Counted from the stretch's first letter, positions 26,051 through 35,750 are shown. The stretch is 64,000 bases of DNA from Candidatus Streptomyces philanthi (GCA_018114805.1 CP073042.1:5377501-5441500), one strand, 5' to 3'. Translations and numbers: made by a program. The notes: generated from the sequence alone by a model not told the origin.

Positions 26051-27985
26051 GTGAGTACGATCACCCCCGGCCCCGGGAACCACGGCTCGCGGCCCTCCGC
26101 GCATCCCCCGTTCGGCCCGCGGGACAACCCCCGCGACACCTCGTCCGCCGCGGGCCCCGGAGGCGTGCCCCGGCGCCCCGCGACCCGCGCGCCGGCGGGG
26201 TCCGCCGTCGCTGGCCCGGGCCCAGCGAGCGCCGAGCCCCGGCCCCCCTCATTTCGCGCCGGACCCCATGGGCCCGGTACGCTCACCGCCGTGCCACACG
26301 CTGATCAGTCTCAAACCACCCAGAAGGACGCCGCCCCGGTCTACCCGGGGCCGCCCCGCCCCGTACGGGTCCGCCCCACCCCCCTCGCGGAGCTGGCCGG
26401 TCAGCTCGGTATCGAGGCCCCAGCTGCGACCGAGGAGGGCGCCGAGGCCACCGGCATCACCCACGACTCCCGGGCGGTACGCCCCGGTGACGTCTACGCC
26501 GCGCTGCCCGGCGCCCGCGTACACGGCGCCGATTTCGCCGCCCAGGCCGCCGATCTCGGAGCCGTCGCCGCGCTGACCGACCCGGCGGGAGCCGAACGGG
26601 TCGCGGCGGCCGGCCTCCCGGCGCTGGTCGTGCCGGACCCGCGGGCCAGAATGGGCGCGCTGGCGGCCACCATCTACGGCGAGCCGGGCGAGGACCTGCT
26701 GCAGATCGGCATCACCGGCACCTCGGGCAAGACCACCACCGCATACCTCATGGAGGGCGGCCTGCGCGCCGCCCTGGCGGCTGAGCGGGCGCCGGGCGCG
26801 CCCAACCAGGCCGGTGGCGCCGAGCTGACCGGCCTCATCGGCACCGTGGAGACCCGCATCGGCGACGAGCGGATCAAGTCCGAGCGCACCACGCCCGAGG
26901 CCACCGACCTGCAGGCGCTGTTCGCGGTGATGCGCGAGCGCGGCGTGCGCTCGGTCGCCATGGAGGTCTCCAGCCACGCGCTCGTGCTCGGCCGCGTCGA
27001 CGGCTGCGTCTTCGACATCGCCGTCTTCAACAACCTCAGCCCCGAGCACCTTGACTTCCACCCGGACATGGAGGACTACTACCGGACCAAGGCGCAGTTG
27101 TTCACCAAGGCCCGCAGCCGGGCCGCGGTCATCAACCACGACGACGAGTACGGGCAGCGGCTCGCCCGCGAGACCCAGATCCCGGTCACCACGTTCTCCG
27201 CCGAGGGCCACCCGGACGCCGACTGGCGCGCCGCCGGCGTTGAGATCAGCTCGCTCGGCTCGACCTTCACCGCGCTCGGTCCCGAGGGCCAGTCGGTGCG
27301 CGCCGCCGCCCCGCTGCCCGGCACCTTCAACGTCGCCAACGCGCTCGCCGCGATCACCGCCCTGGTCGTCGCCGGGATCGACCCGCAGACCGCGGCCGAC
27401 GGCGTCGCCAGCGTGCCCGGCGTGCCGGGTCGCCTGGAGCGTGTGGACGCCGGCCAAGCCTACCTGGCGGTCGTCGACTACGCGCACAAGCCCGACGCCG
27501 TCGAGTCCGTGCTGCGCGCCCTGCGCAAGGTCACCGACGGCAAGCTGCACGCCGTCCTCGGCTGCGGCGGCGACCGCGACCCGCACAAGCGCCACGCCAT
27601 GGGCGCAGCCCTGGCCCGGCTGTCCGACACCGCCGTCCTCACCTCCGACAACCCGCGCTCCGAGGACCCGTTGGCGATCCTGGCCGCGATGCTCGCCGGC
27701 GCCGCCGAGGTGCCCACCCACGAGCGCGGCACGGTGCTGGTCGAAGAGGAGCGCGCCGTCGCCATCGCCGCGGCCGTCGCCCGCGCCGAGCCCGGCGACA
27801 CCGTCGTCGTGGCGGGCAAGGGCCACGAACAGGGCCAGGACATCGCCGGCGTGGTGCGCGCCTTCGACGACCGCCAGGTGCTGCGCGAGGCCATCGAGGC
27901 GGCCCGCCAGCACCCGGGCCACCCGTACTACGCCTCCGCGGCGCCCAGCGCCTCTCGTACGCAGCACCACGACGACCAGGGATGA
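26051..27985 (+). CDS. murE: UDP-MurNAc-tripeptide synthetase MurE
   Basis: Adds the diamino acid (LL-diaminopimelate in Streptomyces) to UDP-MurNAc-L-Ala-D-Glu in the cytoplasm. From GTG 26051 it has 644 residues; the first 105 are Pro/Gly-rich and unconserved. GTG 26291 (VPHADQSQTT) is an alternative start giving 564 residues. Motifs: THDSRAVRPGDVYAALPG, ATP-binding GITGTSGKTTT (220-230 in the long form), ERTTPEATDLQ, EVSSHALVLGRV, VDYAHKPDA and SDNPRSEDP with the DNPR diaminopimelate signature at 533-536. It is 12 bases after ftsI. Intact. Confidence 0.95.
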   Translation: MSTITPGPGNHGSRPSAHPPFGPRDNPRDTSSAAGPGGVPRRPATRAPAGSAVAGPGPASAEPRPPSFRAGPHGPGTLTAVPHADQSQTTQKDAAPVYPGPPRPVRVRPTPLAELAGQLGIEAPAATEEGAEATGITHDSRAVRPGDVYAALPGARVHGADFAAQAADLGAVAALTDPAGAERVAAAGLPALVVPDPRARMGALAATIYGEPGEDLLQIGITGTSGKTTTAYLMEGGLRAALAAERAPGAPNQAGGAELTGLIGTVETRIGDERIKSERTTPEATDLQALFAVMRERGVRSVAMEVSSHALVLGRVDGCVFDIAVFNNLSPEHLDFHPDMEDYYRTKAQLFTKARSRAAVINHDDEYGQRLARETQIPVTTFSAEGHPDADWRAAGVEISSLGSTFTALGPEGQSVRAAAPLPGTFNVANALAAITALVVAGIDPQTAADGVASVPGVPGRLERVDAGQAYLAVVDYAHKPDAVESVLRALRKVTDGKLHAVLGCGGDRDPHKRHAMGAALARLSDTAVLTSDNPRSEDPLAILAAMLAGAAEVPTHERGTVLVEEERAVAIAAAVARAEPGDTVVVAGKGHEQGQDIAGVVRAFDDRQVLREAIEAARQHPGHPYYASAAPSASRTQHHDDQG

Positions 27986-28047
27986 CCCACCGCCATGCGC
28001 GCATCACCCTCTCCAAGGCAGCTCACGGGAACCGCCGGAGGTGACCT

Positions 28048-29478
28048 GTGATCTCGCTGTCCCTCGCTGAGGTCACCGCCATCGTCGGCGGGCAGCCGTA
28101 CGACATACCTCACCTCGACCAGCGGGTCACCGGGCCCGTCGTGATCGACTCGCGTGAGGTGCGCCCCGGCGGTCTGTTCGCCGCGTTCGCCGGCGAGCGG
28201 GTCGACGGGCACGACTACGCCGAACGCGCCGCCGGCGCGGTGGCGGTCGTGGCCACGCGCCCCGTGGGCGTGCCCGCCATCGTCGTGGACGACGTGGTGG
28301 CCGCGCTCGGCGCGCTCGCCCGCGCCGTCGTCGAGCGGCTCGGCGCCCGCGTCGTCGGCCTCACCGGCTCGGTCGGCAAGACCAGCACCAAGGACCTGAT
28401 CGCCCAACTCCTGGAGCGGCTCGGGCCGACCGTGTGGACGCCGGGCTCGTTCAACAACGAGATCGGCATGCCGCTGACGGCGCTGCGCGCCGACGACGGG
28501 ACCCGCCACCTCGTCCTGGAAATGGGCGCCCGCGGCATTGGCCACATCCGTTACCTGGCCGAACTGACGCCCCCGCACATCGGCCTGGTGCTCAACGTCG
28601 GCACCGCGCACATCGGGGAGTTCGGCGGCCGCGAGCAGATCGCCCAGGCCAAGGGCGAACTCGTCGAGGGGCTGCCGTCGGCCGAGGCGGGCGGCGTCGC
28701 CGTGCTCAACGCCGACGACCCGCTGGTGCGCGCCATGAGCGTGCGCACCACGGCGGAGGTCCTGTTGTTCGGCGAGGCCGCCGAGGCCCACGTACGCGCC
28801 GAGAATGTCCGGCTTACCGACCTCGGACAGCCCAGCTTCACGCTTCACACCCCCACCGGGTGCGGTGACGTGACCATGCGCCTGTACGGTGAGCACCACG
28901 TGTCGAACGCGCTCGCCGCTGCCGCCGTCGCCCATGCGTTGGGCATGTCCGCCCCAGAGATCGCCGAGGCGCTCTCCGAGGCGGGACAGCTCTCCCGCTG
29001 GCGGATGGAGGTCACCGAGCGCGCGGACGGCGTGACGATCGTCAACGACGCCTACAACGCGAACCCCGAGTCCATGCGAGCCGCGCTGCGCGCGCTCGTG
29101 GCGATGGGCACGGCCCACCGGGCGCAGGGGGGACGCACGTGGGCGGTGCTCGGTCAGATGGCCGAACTCGGCGAGGAGTCACTCGCCGAGCACGACACGG
29201 TCGGGCGGCTGGCCGTCCGGCTCAACGTCAGCAAGCTCGTGGCGGTCGGCGGCCAGGAGGCCGCCTGGATCGACATGGGCGCCAAGAACGAGGGTTCGTG
29301 GGGTGAGGAGTCGGTGCACGTGTCCGACGCGCGGGCGGCGGTCGAACTGTTGCGCAGAGAGTTGCGCCCGGGAGACATCGCGCTGGTGAAGGCGTCTAGG
29401 TCGGTCGGCCTGGAGCAGGTCGCGGCGGAGCTGTTGGGGGAACCGGGCACGGCCGAGGGCGAGGGCGCCGGGCGATGA
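28048..29478 (+). CDS. murF: UDP-MurNAc-pentapeptide synthetase MurF
   Basis: Adds D-Ala-D-Ala to the UDP-MurNAc-tripeptide. 476 residues from GTG 28048, which follows GGAGGTGACCT, an almost perfect ribosome binding site. Motifs: DSREVRPGGLFAAFAGERVDG, P-loop GLTGSVGKTSTKDLIAQLL near residue 106, SFNNEIGMPLTAL, EMGARGIGHIRYL and NDAYNANPESMRAAL. The last codons overlap the mraY start by four bases. Intact. Confidence 0.95.
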   Translation: MISLSLAEVTAIVGGQPYDIPHLDQRVTGPVVIDSREVRPGGLFAAFAGERVDGHDYAERAAGAVAVVATRPVGVPAIVVDDVVAALGALARAVVERLGARVVGLTGSVGKTSTKDLIAQLLERLGPTVWTPGSFNNEIGMPLTALRADDGTRHLVLEMGARGIGHIRYLAELTPPHIGLVLNVGTAHIGEFGGREQIAQAKGELVEGLPSAEAGGVAVLNADDPLVRAMSVRTTAEVLLFGEAAEAHVRAENVRLTDLGQPSFTLHTPTGCGDVTMRLYGEHHVSNALAAAAVAHALGMSAPEIAEALSEAGQLSRWRMEVTERADGVTIVNDAYNANPESMRAALRALVAMGTAHRAQGGRTWAVLGQMAELGEESLAEHDTVGRLAVRLNVSKLVAVGGQEAAWIDMGAKNEGSWGEESVHVSDARAAVELLRRELRPGDIALVKASRSVGLEQVAAELLGEPGTAEGEGAGR

Positions 29479-30539
29479 AGCAGATCCTCTTCTCCGGAGT
29501 GATCGGACTCTTCCTGACCTTGGTCGGCACGCCGCTGCTGATCAAGCTCCTCGCCCGTAAGGGATACGGGCAGTACATCCGTGACGACGGCCCCCGCGGC
29601 CACCACGGCAAGCGCGGTACGCCCACCATGGGTGGCATCGCCTTCATCCTGGCCACCATCATCGCGTACGCGATGACGAAGGTGATCACCTCGAGCGAGC
29701 CGACTTTCTCCGGCGTGCTCGTGCTCTTCCTCTTCGCCGGCATGGGCCTGGTCGGCTTCCTCGACGACTACATCAAGATCGTCAAGCAGCGGAGCCTGGG
29801 CCTGCGCGCCAAGGCGAAGATGGCCGGCCAGCTCATCGTCGGCGTGGCCTTCGCGATCCTCTCGCTCAACTTCGCGGACGCCCGCGGTCAGACCCCGGCC
29901 TCCGACAAGCTCTCCTTCACCCAGGACTTCGGCTGGCAGATCGGCCCCGTGATCTTCGTGATCTGGGCGCTGTTCATGATCCTGGCGATGTCCAACAGCG
30001 TGAACCTCACCGACGGCCTCGACGGCCTGGCCACCGGCGCCTCGGTGATGGTCTTCGGCGCCTACACCTTCATCGGCGTCTGGCAGTACCAGGAGTCCTG
30101 CGCCAACATGCTCACCGCGGGCCAGGCGTGCTACGAGGTCCGCGACCCGCTGGACCTGGCCATCGTTGCCTCCGCGCTGATGGGCGCCTGCTTCGGCTTC
30201 CTGTGGTGGAACACCTCGCCGGCCAAGATCTTCATGGGTGACACCGGTTCGCTCGCCCTCGGCGGCGCCCTTGCCGGCCTGGCGATCTGCTCGCGCACCG
30301 AACTCCTGCTCGCGCTGCTCGGCGGCCTGTTCGTGCTGATCACGATGTCCGTGGTTATCCAGGTCGGCTCCTTCCGGATGACCGGCAAGCGCGTGTTCCG
30401 CATGGCGCCACTCCAACACCACTTCGAACTGAAGGGTTGGAGCGAAGTGCTGGTGGTGGTCAGATTCTGGATCATCCAGGGCATGTGCGTGATCGTCGGC
30501 CTCGGCATCTTCTACGCGGGCTGGGCGGCGGCCAAGTGA
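29475..30539 (+). CDS. mraY: Phospho-MurNAc-pentapeptide translocase MraY
   Basis: Transfers phospho-MurNAc-pentapeptide to undecaprenyl phosphate, giving lipid I, in the membrane. 354 residues and about ten membrane helices. Active-site motifs are clear: HHGKRGTPTMGG, GFLDDYIKI (the Asp pair), NSVNLTDGLDGLATG and LQHHFELKGWSE. ATG 29475 overlaps murF and the stop overlaps murD by four bases, so all three are translationally coupled. Intact. Confidence 0.96.
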   Translation: MKQILFSGVIGLFLTLVGTPLLIKLLARKGYGQYIRDDGPRGHHGKRGTPTMGGIAFILATIIAYAMTKVITSSEPTFSGVLVLFLFAGMGLVGFLDDYIKIVKQRSLGLRAKAKMAGQLIVGVAFAILSLNFADARGQTPASDKLSFTQDFGWQIGPVIFVIWALFMILAMSNSVNLTDGLDGLATGASVMVFGAYTFIGVWQYQESCANMLTAGQACYEVRDPLDLAIVASALMGACFGFLWWNTSPAKIFMGDTGSLALGGALAGLAICSRTELLLALLGGLFVLITMSVVIQVGSFRMTGKRVFRMAPLQHHFELKGWSEVLVVVRFWIIQGMCVIVGLGIFYAGWAAAK

Positions 30540-31969
30540 CGAGCCAGTACGCCGGACGTCGCGTCACCGTCGCCGGCCTCGGCGTCTCCGGTGTCCCCGC
30601 GGCGCGCGCGCTGCGGGGCCTCGGCGCCCTGGTGACCGTCGTCAACGGCAGCGACGGCGAGCGCCAGCGCGCCGAGGCGGCCGAACTCGAAGCGCTGGGC
30701 ATCACCGTCCGCCTCGGCGACGGCGCGACCCTGCCGGAGGGCACCGAACTGGTCGTCACCACCCCCGGCTGGAAGCCGACCAGCCCGCTGTTCGAGGCCG
30801 CGGCCCAGGCCGGCGTCCCGGTCGTCGGCGACGTGGAGGTCGCCTGGCGGCTGCGCGCCGAGCAGGACCGCCCCGCCGCCCCCTGGCTTGCCGTCACCGG
30901 CACCAACGGCAAGACCACCACCGTACGGATGCTCGCCGCCATCCTGGGGGCCGCCGGACTGCACACCGCGGCCGTCGGCAACATCGGCGTCTCGCTCTTC
31001 GACGTCGTCCTCGGCGAGCGGGAGCACGACGTACTCGCCGTCGAGCTGTCCAGCTACCAGTTGCACTGGGCACCCTCGCTGCGCGCCCACTCCGCCGCCG
31101 TCCTCAACCTGGCCCCCGACCACCTCGACTGGCACGGCTCCATGGAGGCGTACGCCGCCGACAAGGGCCGCGTCTACGAGGGCAACCAGGTCGCCTGCGT
31201 GTGCAACGTGGCCGACCCCGCCACCGAGGAACTGGTCCGGGCCGCCGACGTCGCCGAGGGCTGCCGCGCCATCGGTTTCACCCTCGGCACACCGGGCCCC
31301 TCCCAACTCGGCCTGGTGGACGACATCCTCGTCGACCGCGCCTTCGTGCCGGACCGGCAGCGCCAGGCCCAGGAACTGGCCGAGATCAGCGACCTGGCCT
31401 CGCCGGCGCCGCACAACATCGCCAACGCGCTCGCCGCCGCTGCGCTCGCCCGCGCCTACGGCGTGCCCCCGGCCGCCGTCCGCGACGGACTGCGCGCCTT
31501 CCGGCCCGAGGCGCACCGCATCGAGCACGTGGCCACCGTGGACCGGGTCGGCTTCGTGGACGACTCCAAGGCGACCAACACGCACGCCGCGCAGGCGTCG
31601 TTGGCCGCGTACGAGCCGATCGTGTGGATCGCGGGCGGCCTCGCCAAGGGCGCCACCTTCGACGAACTGGTCAGCGCGTCGGCCAGCCGGCTGCGTGGGG
31701 TCGTCCTCATCGGCGCCGACCGCGCGCTGATCAGGGGCGCCCTCGCGCGACACGCGCCGCAGGTCCCGGTCGTCGACCTCGACCGGACGGACACTGGGGC
31801 GATGTCCGCGGCGGTCCAGGCGGCCGTCGGACTCGCGGAACCGGGCGACACGGTGCTTCTGGCCCCCGCGTGCGCCTCGATGGATATGTTCACCAACTAC
31901 AACAAGCGCGGCGAAGCATTCGCCGATGCCGTGCGTGCGCTCGCCTCCGGACGAGCCGCGCACGAGTAG
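30536..31969 (+). CDS. murD: UDP-MurNAc-L-Ala:D-Glu ligase MurD
   Basis: Adds D-glutamate to UDP-MurNAc-L-alanine. 477 residues. I start it at the GTG that overlaps the mraY stop (GTGA at 30536); an in-frame start at 30437 would lie inside mraY. Motifs: VTVAGLGVSGVPAARAL, ATP-binding AVTGTNGKTTTVRML near residue 120, AVELSSYQLHWAP, NLAPDHLDWHGSMEAYAADK and FVDDSKATNTHAAQAS. Intact. Confidence 0.95.
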   Translation: MTSQYAGRRVTVAGLGVSGVPAARALRGLGALVTVVNGSDGERQRAEAAELEALGITVRLGDGATLPEGTELVVTTPGWKPTSPLFEAAAQAGVPVVGDVEVAWRLRAEQDRPAAPWLAVTGTNGKTTTVRMLAAILGAAGLHTAAVGNIGVSLFDVVLGEREHDVLAVELSSYQLHWAPSLRAHSAAVLNLAPDHLDWHGSMEAYAADKGRVYEGNQVACVCNVADPATEELVRAADVAEGCRAIGFTLGTPGPSQLGLVDDILVDRAFVPDRQRQAQELAEISDLASPAPHNIANALAAAALARAYGVPPAAVRDGLRAFRPEAHRIEHVATVDRVGFVDDSKATNTHAAQASLAAYEPIVWIAGGLAKGATFDELVSASASRLRGVVLIGADRALIRGALARHAPQVPVVDLDRTDTGAMSAAVQAAVGLAEPGDTVLLAPACASMDMFTNYNKRGEAFADAVRALASGRAAHE

Positions 31970-32026
31970 CCGTTGGTCCCCGTGCCGTGGACCACGGCGC
32001 CGCACTCCAGTGGAGGGGACACCGAG

Positions 32027-33514
32027 ATGATGGCCGACGACTCCGCGCGCCCCGCCACCCGCGGCACCCGGCGGGCCCGATGGCCCCGCCCCGGCCCGGC
32101 CGCCGCGCGCCCGGTGCTGGCCGGCGGCGCGGGCCCGGTGCCGGGCGGCGGCCTCGGCATGGGCCTCGCGCTCCGTGGGAAGGCCGCCGCGCGCCCTGCG
32201 CGCGCCACCGCCCGGCCCGGGCCCGGCGGCAGACCGCCCGGCCGCGCGCCTCGGCCGTGCCCCCCGCGGCGCAGCCCGCTGGCGGCGCTGGCACGGCTGC
32301 GCGAGCGGGTCTGCCGCGCCTGGGACCGGCCGCTGACCGCCTACTACCTGATCCTCGGCGGCAGCGTGCTGATCACCGTGCTCGGCCTGGTGATGGTCTA
32401 CTCCGCCTCGCAGATCAAGGCCCTCCAGTCCGGGCTCGCCCCCTCCTTCTTCTTCCGCAAGCAGTTGCTCGCGGCCGTCATCGGCGGGCTGTTGATGATG
32501 GTGGCCGTACGGCTGCCCATCCGGCTGCACCGGGCGCTGGCCTACCCGCTGCTGGCCGTCTCCGTCTTCCTGATGTGCCTGGTCCAGGTGCCCCGGATAG
32601 GAGTCGCGGTCAACGGCAACCAGAACTGGATCTCCGTCGGCGGCCCCTTCCAGCTCCAGCCCAGCGAGTTCGGCAAGCTCGCGCTCGTGCTCTGGGGTGC
32701 CGATCTGCTCGCCCGCAAGCACGACAAGAACCTCCTCGGCCAGTGGAAGCACCTGCTGGTGCCGCTGGTCCCGGCCGCCTTCGTACTGCTCGGGCTGATC
32801 ATGCTGGGCGGTGACATGGGTACCGCGATCATCCTGACCGCGGTCCTGTTCGGGCTGCTGTGGCTGGCCGCCGCGCCGACCCGACTCTTCGTCGGCGTGC
32901 TCGGGGCCGCGGCCGTCGTCGGGCTGGTCCTCATCAAGACCAGCGCCAACCGCATGTCGCGCCTGGCCTGCATCGGCGCCACCGACCCGGGCGCGAACGA
33001 CCAGTGCTGGCAGGCCGTGCACGGCATCTACGCGCTGGCCAACGGCGGCTGGTTCGGTTCCGGGCTCGGCGCCAGTATGGAAAAATGGGGTGAACTCCCC
33101 GAGCCTCACACGGACTTCATCTTCGCCATCACCGGCGAGGAACTCGGCCTGGCGGGGACACTGTCAGTGCTCGCCCTCTTCGCGGCTCTAGGCTATGCGG
33201 GTATCCGCGTGGCCGGACGCACGGAGGACCCCTTCGTGAGGTATGCGGCGGGAGGTGTGACCACCTGGATCACGGCGCAGGCCGTGGTCAACATCGGTGC
33301 GGTGCTCGGCCTGCTGCCGATCGCCGGTGTCCCCCTGCCGCTGTTCTCCTACGGAGGTTCGGCCCTGCTCCCGACCATGTTCGCCATCGGTCTGCTGATC
33401 GCCTTCGCGCGTGCGGAACCCGGTGCCCGAGCTGCGTTGGCCATGCGGCAGCCTGGGGTGAGATGGAAGACGATGAGACGGCGCGTCAAGAAACGTCCGT
33501 CCGGAGAGCGGTGA
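32027..33514 (+). CDS. ftsW: Septal SEDS glycosyltransferase FtsW
   Basis: Polymerises lipid II at the septum together with FtsI. ATG at 32027 lies behind GGAGGGG with a suitable gap; a TTG at 31973 would add 18 residues without a ribosome binding site. The N-terminal 85 residues are Arg/Ala/Pro-rich and cytoplasmic. Ten membrane helices follow, with SEDS segments NQNWISVGGPFQLQPSEFGK, LGGDMGTAIILTAVLF, EKWGELPEPHTDFIFAITGE and GVPLPLFSYGGSALLPTMFA. The basic C-terminus ends KKRPSGER. Intact. Confidence 0.94.
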   Translation: MMADDSARPATRGTRRARWPRPGPAAARPVLAGGAGPVPGGGLGMGLALRGKAAARPARATARPGPGGRPPGRAPRPCPPRRSPLAALARLRERVCRAWDRPLTAYYLILGGSVLITVLGLVMVYSASQIKALQSGLAPSFFFRKQLLAAVIGGLLMMVAVRLPIRLHRALAYPLLAVSVFLMCLVQVPRIGVAVNGNQNWISVGGPFQLQPSEFGKLALVLWGADLLARKHDKNLLGQWKHLLVPLVPAAFVLLGLIMLGGDMGTAIILTAVLFGLLWLAAAPTRLFVGVLGAAAVVGLVLIKTSANRMSRLACIGATDPGANDQCWQAVHGIYALANGGWFGSGLGASMEKWGELPEPHTDFIFAITGEELGLAGTLSVLALFAALGYAGIRVAGRTEDPFVRYAAGGVTTWITAQAVVNIGAVLGLLPIAGVPLPLFSYGGSALLPTMFAIGLLIAFARAEPGARAALAMRQPGVRWKTMRRRVKKRPSGER

Positions 33515-33520
33515 ATTTCG

Positions 33521-34615
33521 GTGCATGTCGTACTCGCCGGTGGGGGGACCGCCGGCCACATCGAGCCAGCGCTCGCCCTCGCGGACGCCCTGCGTAGGCA
33601 GGACCCGACCGTGGGGATCACAGCGCTGGGCACGGAGAAGGGCCTGGAGACCCGACTCGTGCCCGAGCGGGGCTATGATCTCGGGCTCATCCCCGCCGTG
33701 CCGCTGCCCCGTAAGCCCACGCCCGAGCTGATCACCGTGCCCGGACGGCTGCGCGGCACCATCAAGGCCGCCGAGCAGATCCTGGAGCGCACCAAGGCCG
33801 ACTGCGTGGTGGGCTTCGGCGGCTACGTCGCGCTGCCCGGCTACCTCGCCGCCAAGCGCCTCGGCGTGCCGATCATCGTCCACGAGGCCAACGCCCGACC
33901 CGGCCTGGCCAACAAGATCGGTTCGCGGTACGCGAAGTTCGTCGCGGTTAGCACCCCGGACAGCAAGCTGCGCAACGCGCACTACGTGGGCATCCCGCTG
34001 CGCCGCACCATCGCCACGCTGGACCGGGCCCGGGCCAGGCCCGAGGCCCGTGCCGCGTTCTGCCTCGACCCGGGCCTGCCGACCCTGCTGGTCTCCGGCG
34101 GCTCGCAGGGCGCCAGGCGGCTGAACGAGGTCGTGCAGTCCGTCGCGCCGTTCCTCCAGCGCGCCGGAATCCAGATCCTGCACGCGGTCGGCCCGAAGAA
34201 CGAAATGCCGCGTGTCGACAACATGCCCGGAATGCCGCCCTACATCCCGGTACCGTACGTGGACCGGATGGACCTGGCGTACGCCGCGGCCGACATGATG
34301 CTCTGCCGCGCGGGCGCCATGACCGTGGCCGAACTGTCCGCCGTCGGGCTGCCGGCCGCCTTCGTCCCGTTGCCGATCGGCAACGGCGAACAGCGGCTGA
34401 ACGCCCAGCCGCTGGTCAAGGCGGGTGGCGGGCTGCTCGTCGACGACGCCGGGCTGACGCCGGAGTGGGTGCAGAACAACGTGCTGCCCGTACTCGGCGA
34501 TCCGCACCGGCTGTTCGAGATGTCGCGCGCGGCCTCGGAGTTCGGCCGCCGGGACGCCGACGAACTCCTCGTCGGAATGGTGTACGAGGCGATCGCCGCC
34601 CGCCGGGCCGGGTAG
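33521..34615 (+). CDS. murG: UDP-GlcNAc:lipid I N-acetylglucosaminyltransferase MurG
   Basis: Makes lipid II from lipid I on the inner face of the membrane. 364 residues from GTG 33521, six bases after the ftsW stop. Family motifs: VVLAGGGTAGHIEPALALAD, VVGFGGYVALPGYLAAKRLG, HEANARPGLANK, LLVSGGSQGARRLNEVV, and the donor-site stretch CRAGAMTVAELSAVGLPAAF followed by NGEQRLNAQPL. Intact. Confidence 0.96.
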   Translation: MHVVLAGGGTAGHIEPALALADALRRQDPTVGITALGTEKGLETRLVPERGYDLGLIPAVPLPRKPTPELITVPGRLRGTIKAAEQILERTKADCVVGFGGYVALPGYLAAKRLGVPIIVHEANARPGLANKIGSRYAKFVAVSTPDSKLRNAHYVGIPLRRTIATLDRARARPEARAAFCLDPGLPTLLVSGGSQGARRLNEVVQSVAPFLQRAGIQILHAVGPKNEMPRVDNMPGMPPYIPVPYVDRMDLAYAAADMMLCRAGAMTVAELSAVGLPAAFVPLPIGNGEQRLNAQPLVKAGGGLLVDDAGLTPEWVQNNVLPVLGDPHRLFEMSRAASEFGRRDADELLVGMVYEAIAARRAG

Positions 34616-34645
34616 CGGCCCTCTGACAGCAGGAGGCTTGGGAGC

Positions 34646-35446
34646 ATGGCCGGACCGACGACCGCCCAGCGCGGCAGCGCGCACCGTGACAGCCGTTCGT
34701 CGTCCGGCCCTCCGCCGCCCACCGCGCGCGGCGGGTTCCGGCTCCCCGGCCGCCGCACGCTGGTGCTGGTCCTGGTCGCCGCCGTGCTCGTCGGCGGCGG
34801 CGGGACCTGGCTGCTGTACGGCTCCTCCTGGCTGCGGGCGGAGAAGGTGCGGGTGCGCGGCACCGAAGTTTTGCGCCCCGGCCAGGTCCGCGAGGTGGCG
34901 GCGGTGCCGATGGGCTCGCCGCTCGTCTCGGTGGACACCGACGCGATGGAGAGGCGACTGCGGGCCAGGTTGCCCCGGATCGACTCCGTACACGTCGAGC
35001 GCTCCTGGCCGAACACAATCAGCCTCAATGTGACCGAGCGTCAGCCGGAACTCGTACTGGAAAAGGCCGGAAAGTTCGTCGAAATGGACGCCGGGGGAGT
35101 GCGATTCGCCACGGTGGCCAAGGCGCCGAAGGGCATTCCCCGACTGGAAATGGAAGCGGAACGCTCGCCCAGTCTGCGGAGGTTCGGTGAAGAACGGCTG
35201 CGCTGCGCCGCGGTCGAGGTGGCCACCAACCTGCCGCCCGGGGTCCGCGCCCAGACCCGGGTTCTCCGCGTACGCTCTTACGACGCCATCAGCCTTGAGC
35301 TGTCGGGCGGCCGTTCGGTGCGCTGGGGCAGCCCCGAACGGGGTGAGGCGAAGGCCGCCGCGCTGCTCGCGCTGATGAAAGCGGAGCGCGAAGCGGAGCA
35401 CTTCGACGTCAGCGTGCCGGGTGCCCCCGCGGCGGCCGGGAGTTGA
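34646..35446 (+). CDS. ftsQ: Cell division protein FtsQ/DivIB
   Basis: Bitopic divisome protein linking early and late components. 266 residues: basic cytoplasmic N-terminus, one membrane helix at about 34-55 (TLVLVLVAAVLVGGGGTWLL), then the POTRA domain (LRAEKVRVRGTEVLRPGQVR) and the FtsQ beta domain (SWPNTISLNVTERQPELV). ATG 34646 follows AGGAGG. About 305 bases separate it from ftsZ, which has its own control region. Intact. Confidence 0.93.
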   Translation: MAGPTTAQRGSAHRDSRSSSGPPPPTARGGFRLPGRRTLVLVLVAAVLVGGGGTWLLYGSSWLRAEKVRVRGTEVLRPGQVREVAAVPMGSPLVSVDTDAMERRLRARLPRIDSVHVERSWPNTISLNVTERQPELVLEKAGKFVEMDAGGVRFATVAKAPKGIPRLEMEAERSPSLRRFGEERLRCAAVEVATNLPPGVRAQTRVLRVRSYDAISLELSGGRSVRWGSPERGEAKAAALLALMKAEREAEHFDVSVPGAPAAAGS

Positions 35447-35750
35447 CCGGGATTTATCGCCGAGTTGACGCCCGTCGCGGCAGGCCAGCCCCCTGGCTGG
35501 CTAGCCCCCTGGGTGATCACATAGGGTGAAAAGAAAAACGGGAGGTTCGGCGTGTTCGTTGAACGCGTGCCACTTGTCGACTTAGTGTCCTGTCCCGAAG
35601 ACTTCAAGGAATAGGCACACGGATAACCCTAACCCTAAACTTCAGGGTTAGGGTTTGGGTCCGCAATGAGGACCGCCCCATCGGCATCAGTCGACGCACC
35701 GCGACAACAGCGGGGCGGCGACACGTAAATCGAGGCGAGAGGCCTTCGAC
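35447..35750 (+). promoter_or_regulatory. ftsZ upstream control region
   Basis: About 300 bases without a gene, clearly less GC-rich than the flanks. TTGAAC (35559-35564), an 18-base spacer and TAGTGT (35583-35588) form a good promoter, and the inverted repeat at 35625-35655 lies between it and the start codon. An A-rich stretch (GGTGAAAAGAAAAACGGGAG) precedes the promoter. In S. coelicolor ftsZ has several promoters in this same space, one raised during sporulation; which one this corresponds to is inferred from position only. Confidence 0.65.
35625..35655 (+). promoter_or_regulatory. Perfect 12-bp inverted repeat with doubled AACCCT in the ftsZ leader
   Basis: AACCCTAACCCT (35625-35636) is exactly complementary to AGGGTTAGGGTT (35644-35655) around AAACTTC. 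It lies downstream of the candidate promoter, so the mRNA would form a hairpin about 95 bases before the ftsZ GTG. No U tract follows, which argues against simple termination. Confidence 0.75.

Noticed and set aside
23348..26104. A 918-codon minus-strand frame opposite ftsI
   Set aside because: Antisense shadow; the ftsI active-site motifs show the coding strand.
30512..33109. A long minus-strand open frame opposite murD and ftsW
   Set aside because: Shadow frame; murD and ftsW are complete with signature motifs.
35625..35655. AACCCT units as telomere-like sequence
   Set aside because: Only two units per arm in an inverted repeat in a chromosomal gene leader; Streptomyces telomeres are unrelated palindromes.
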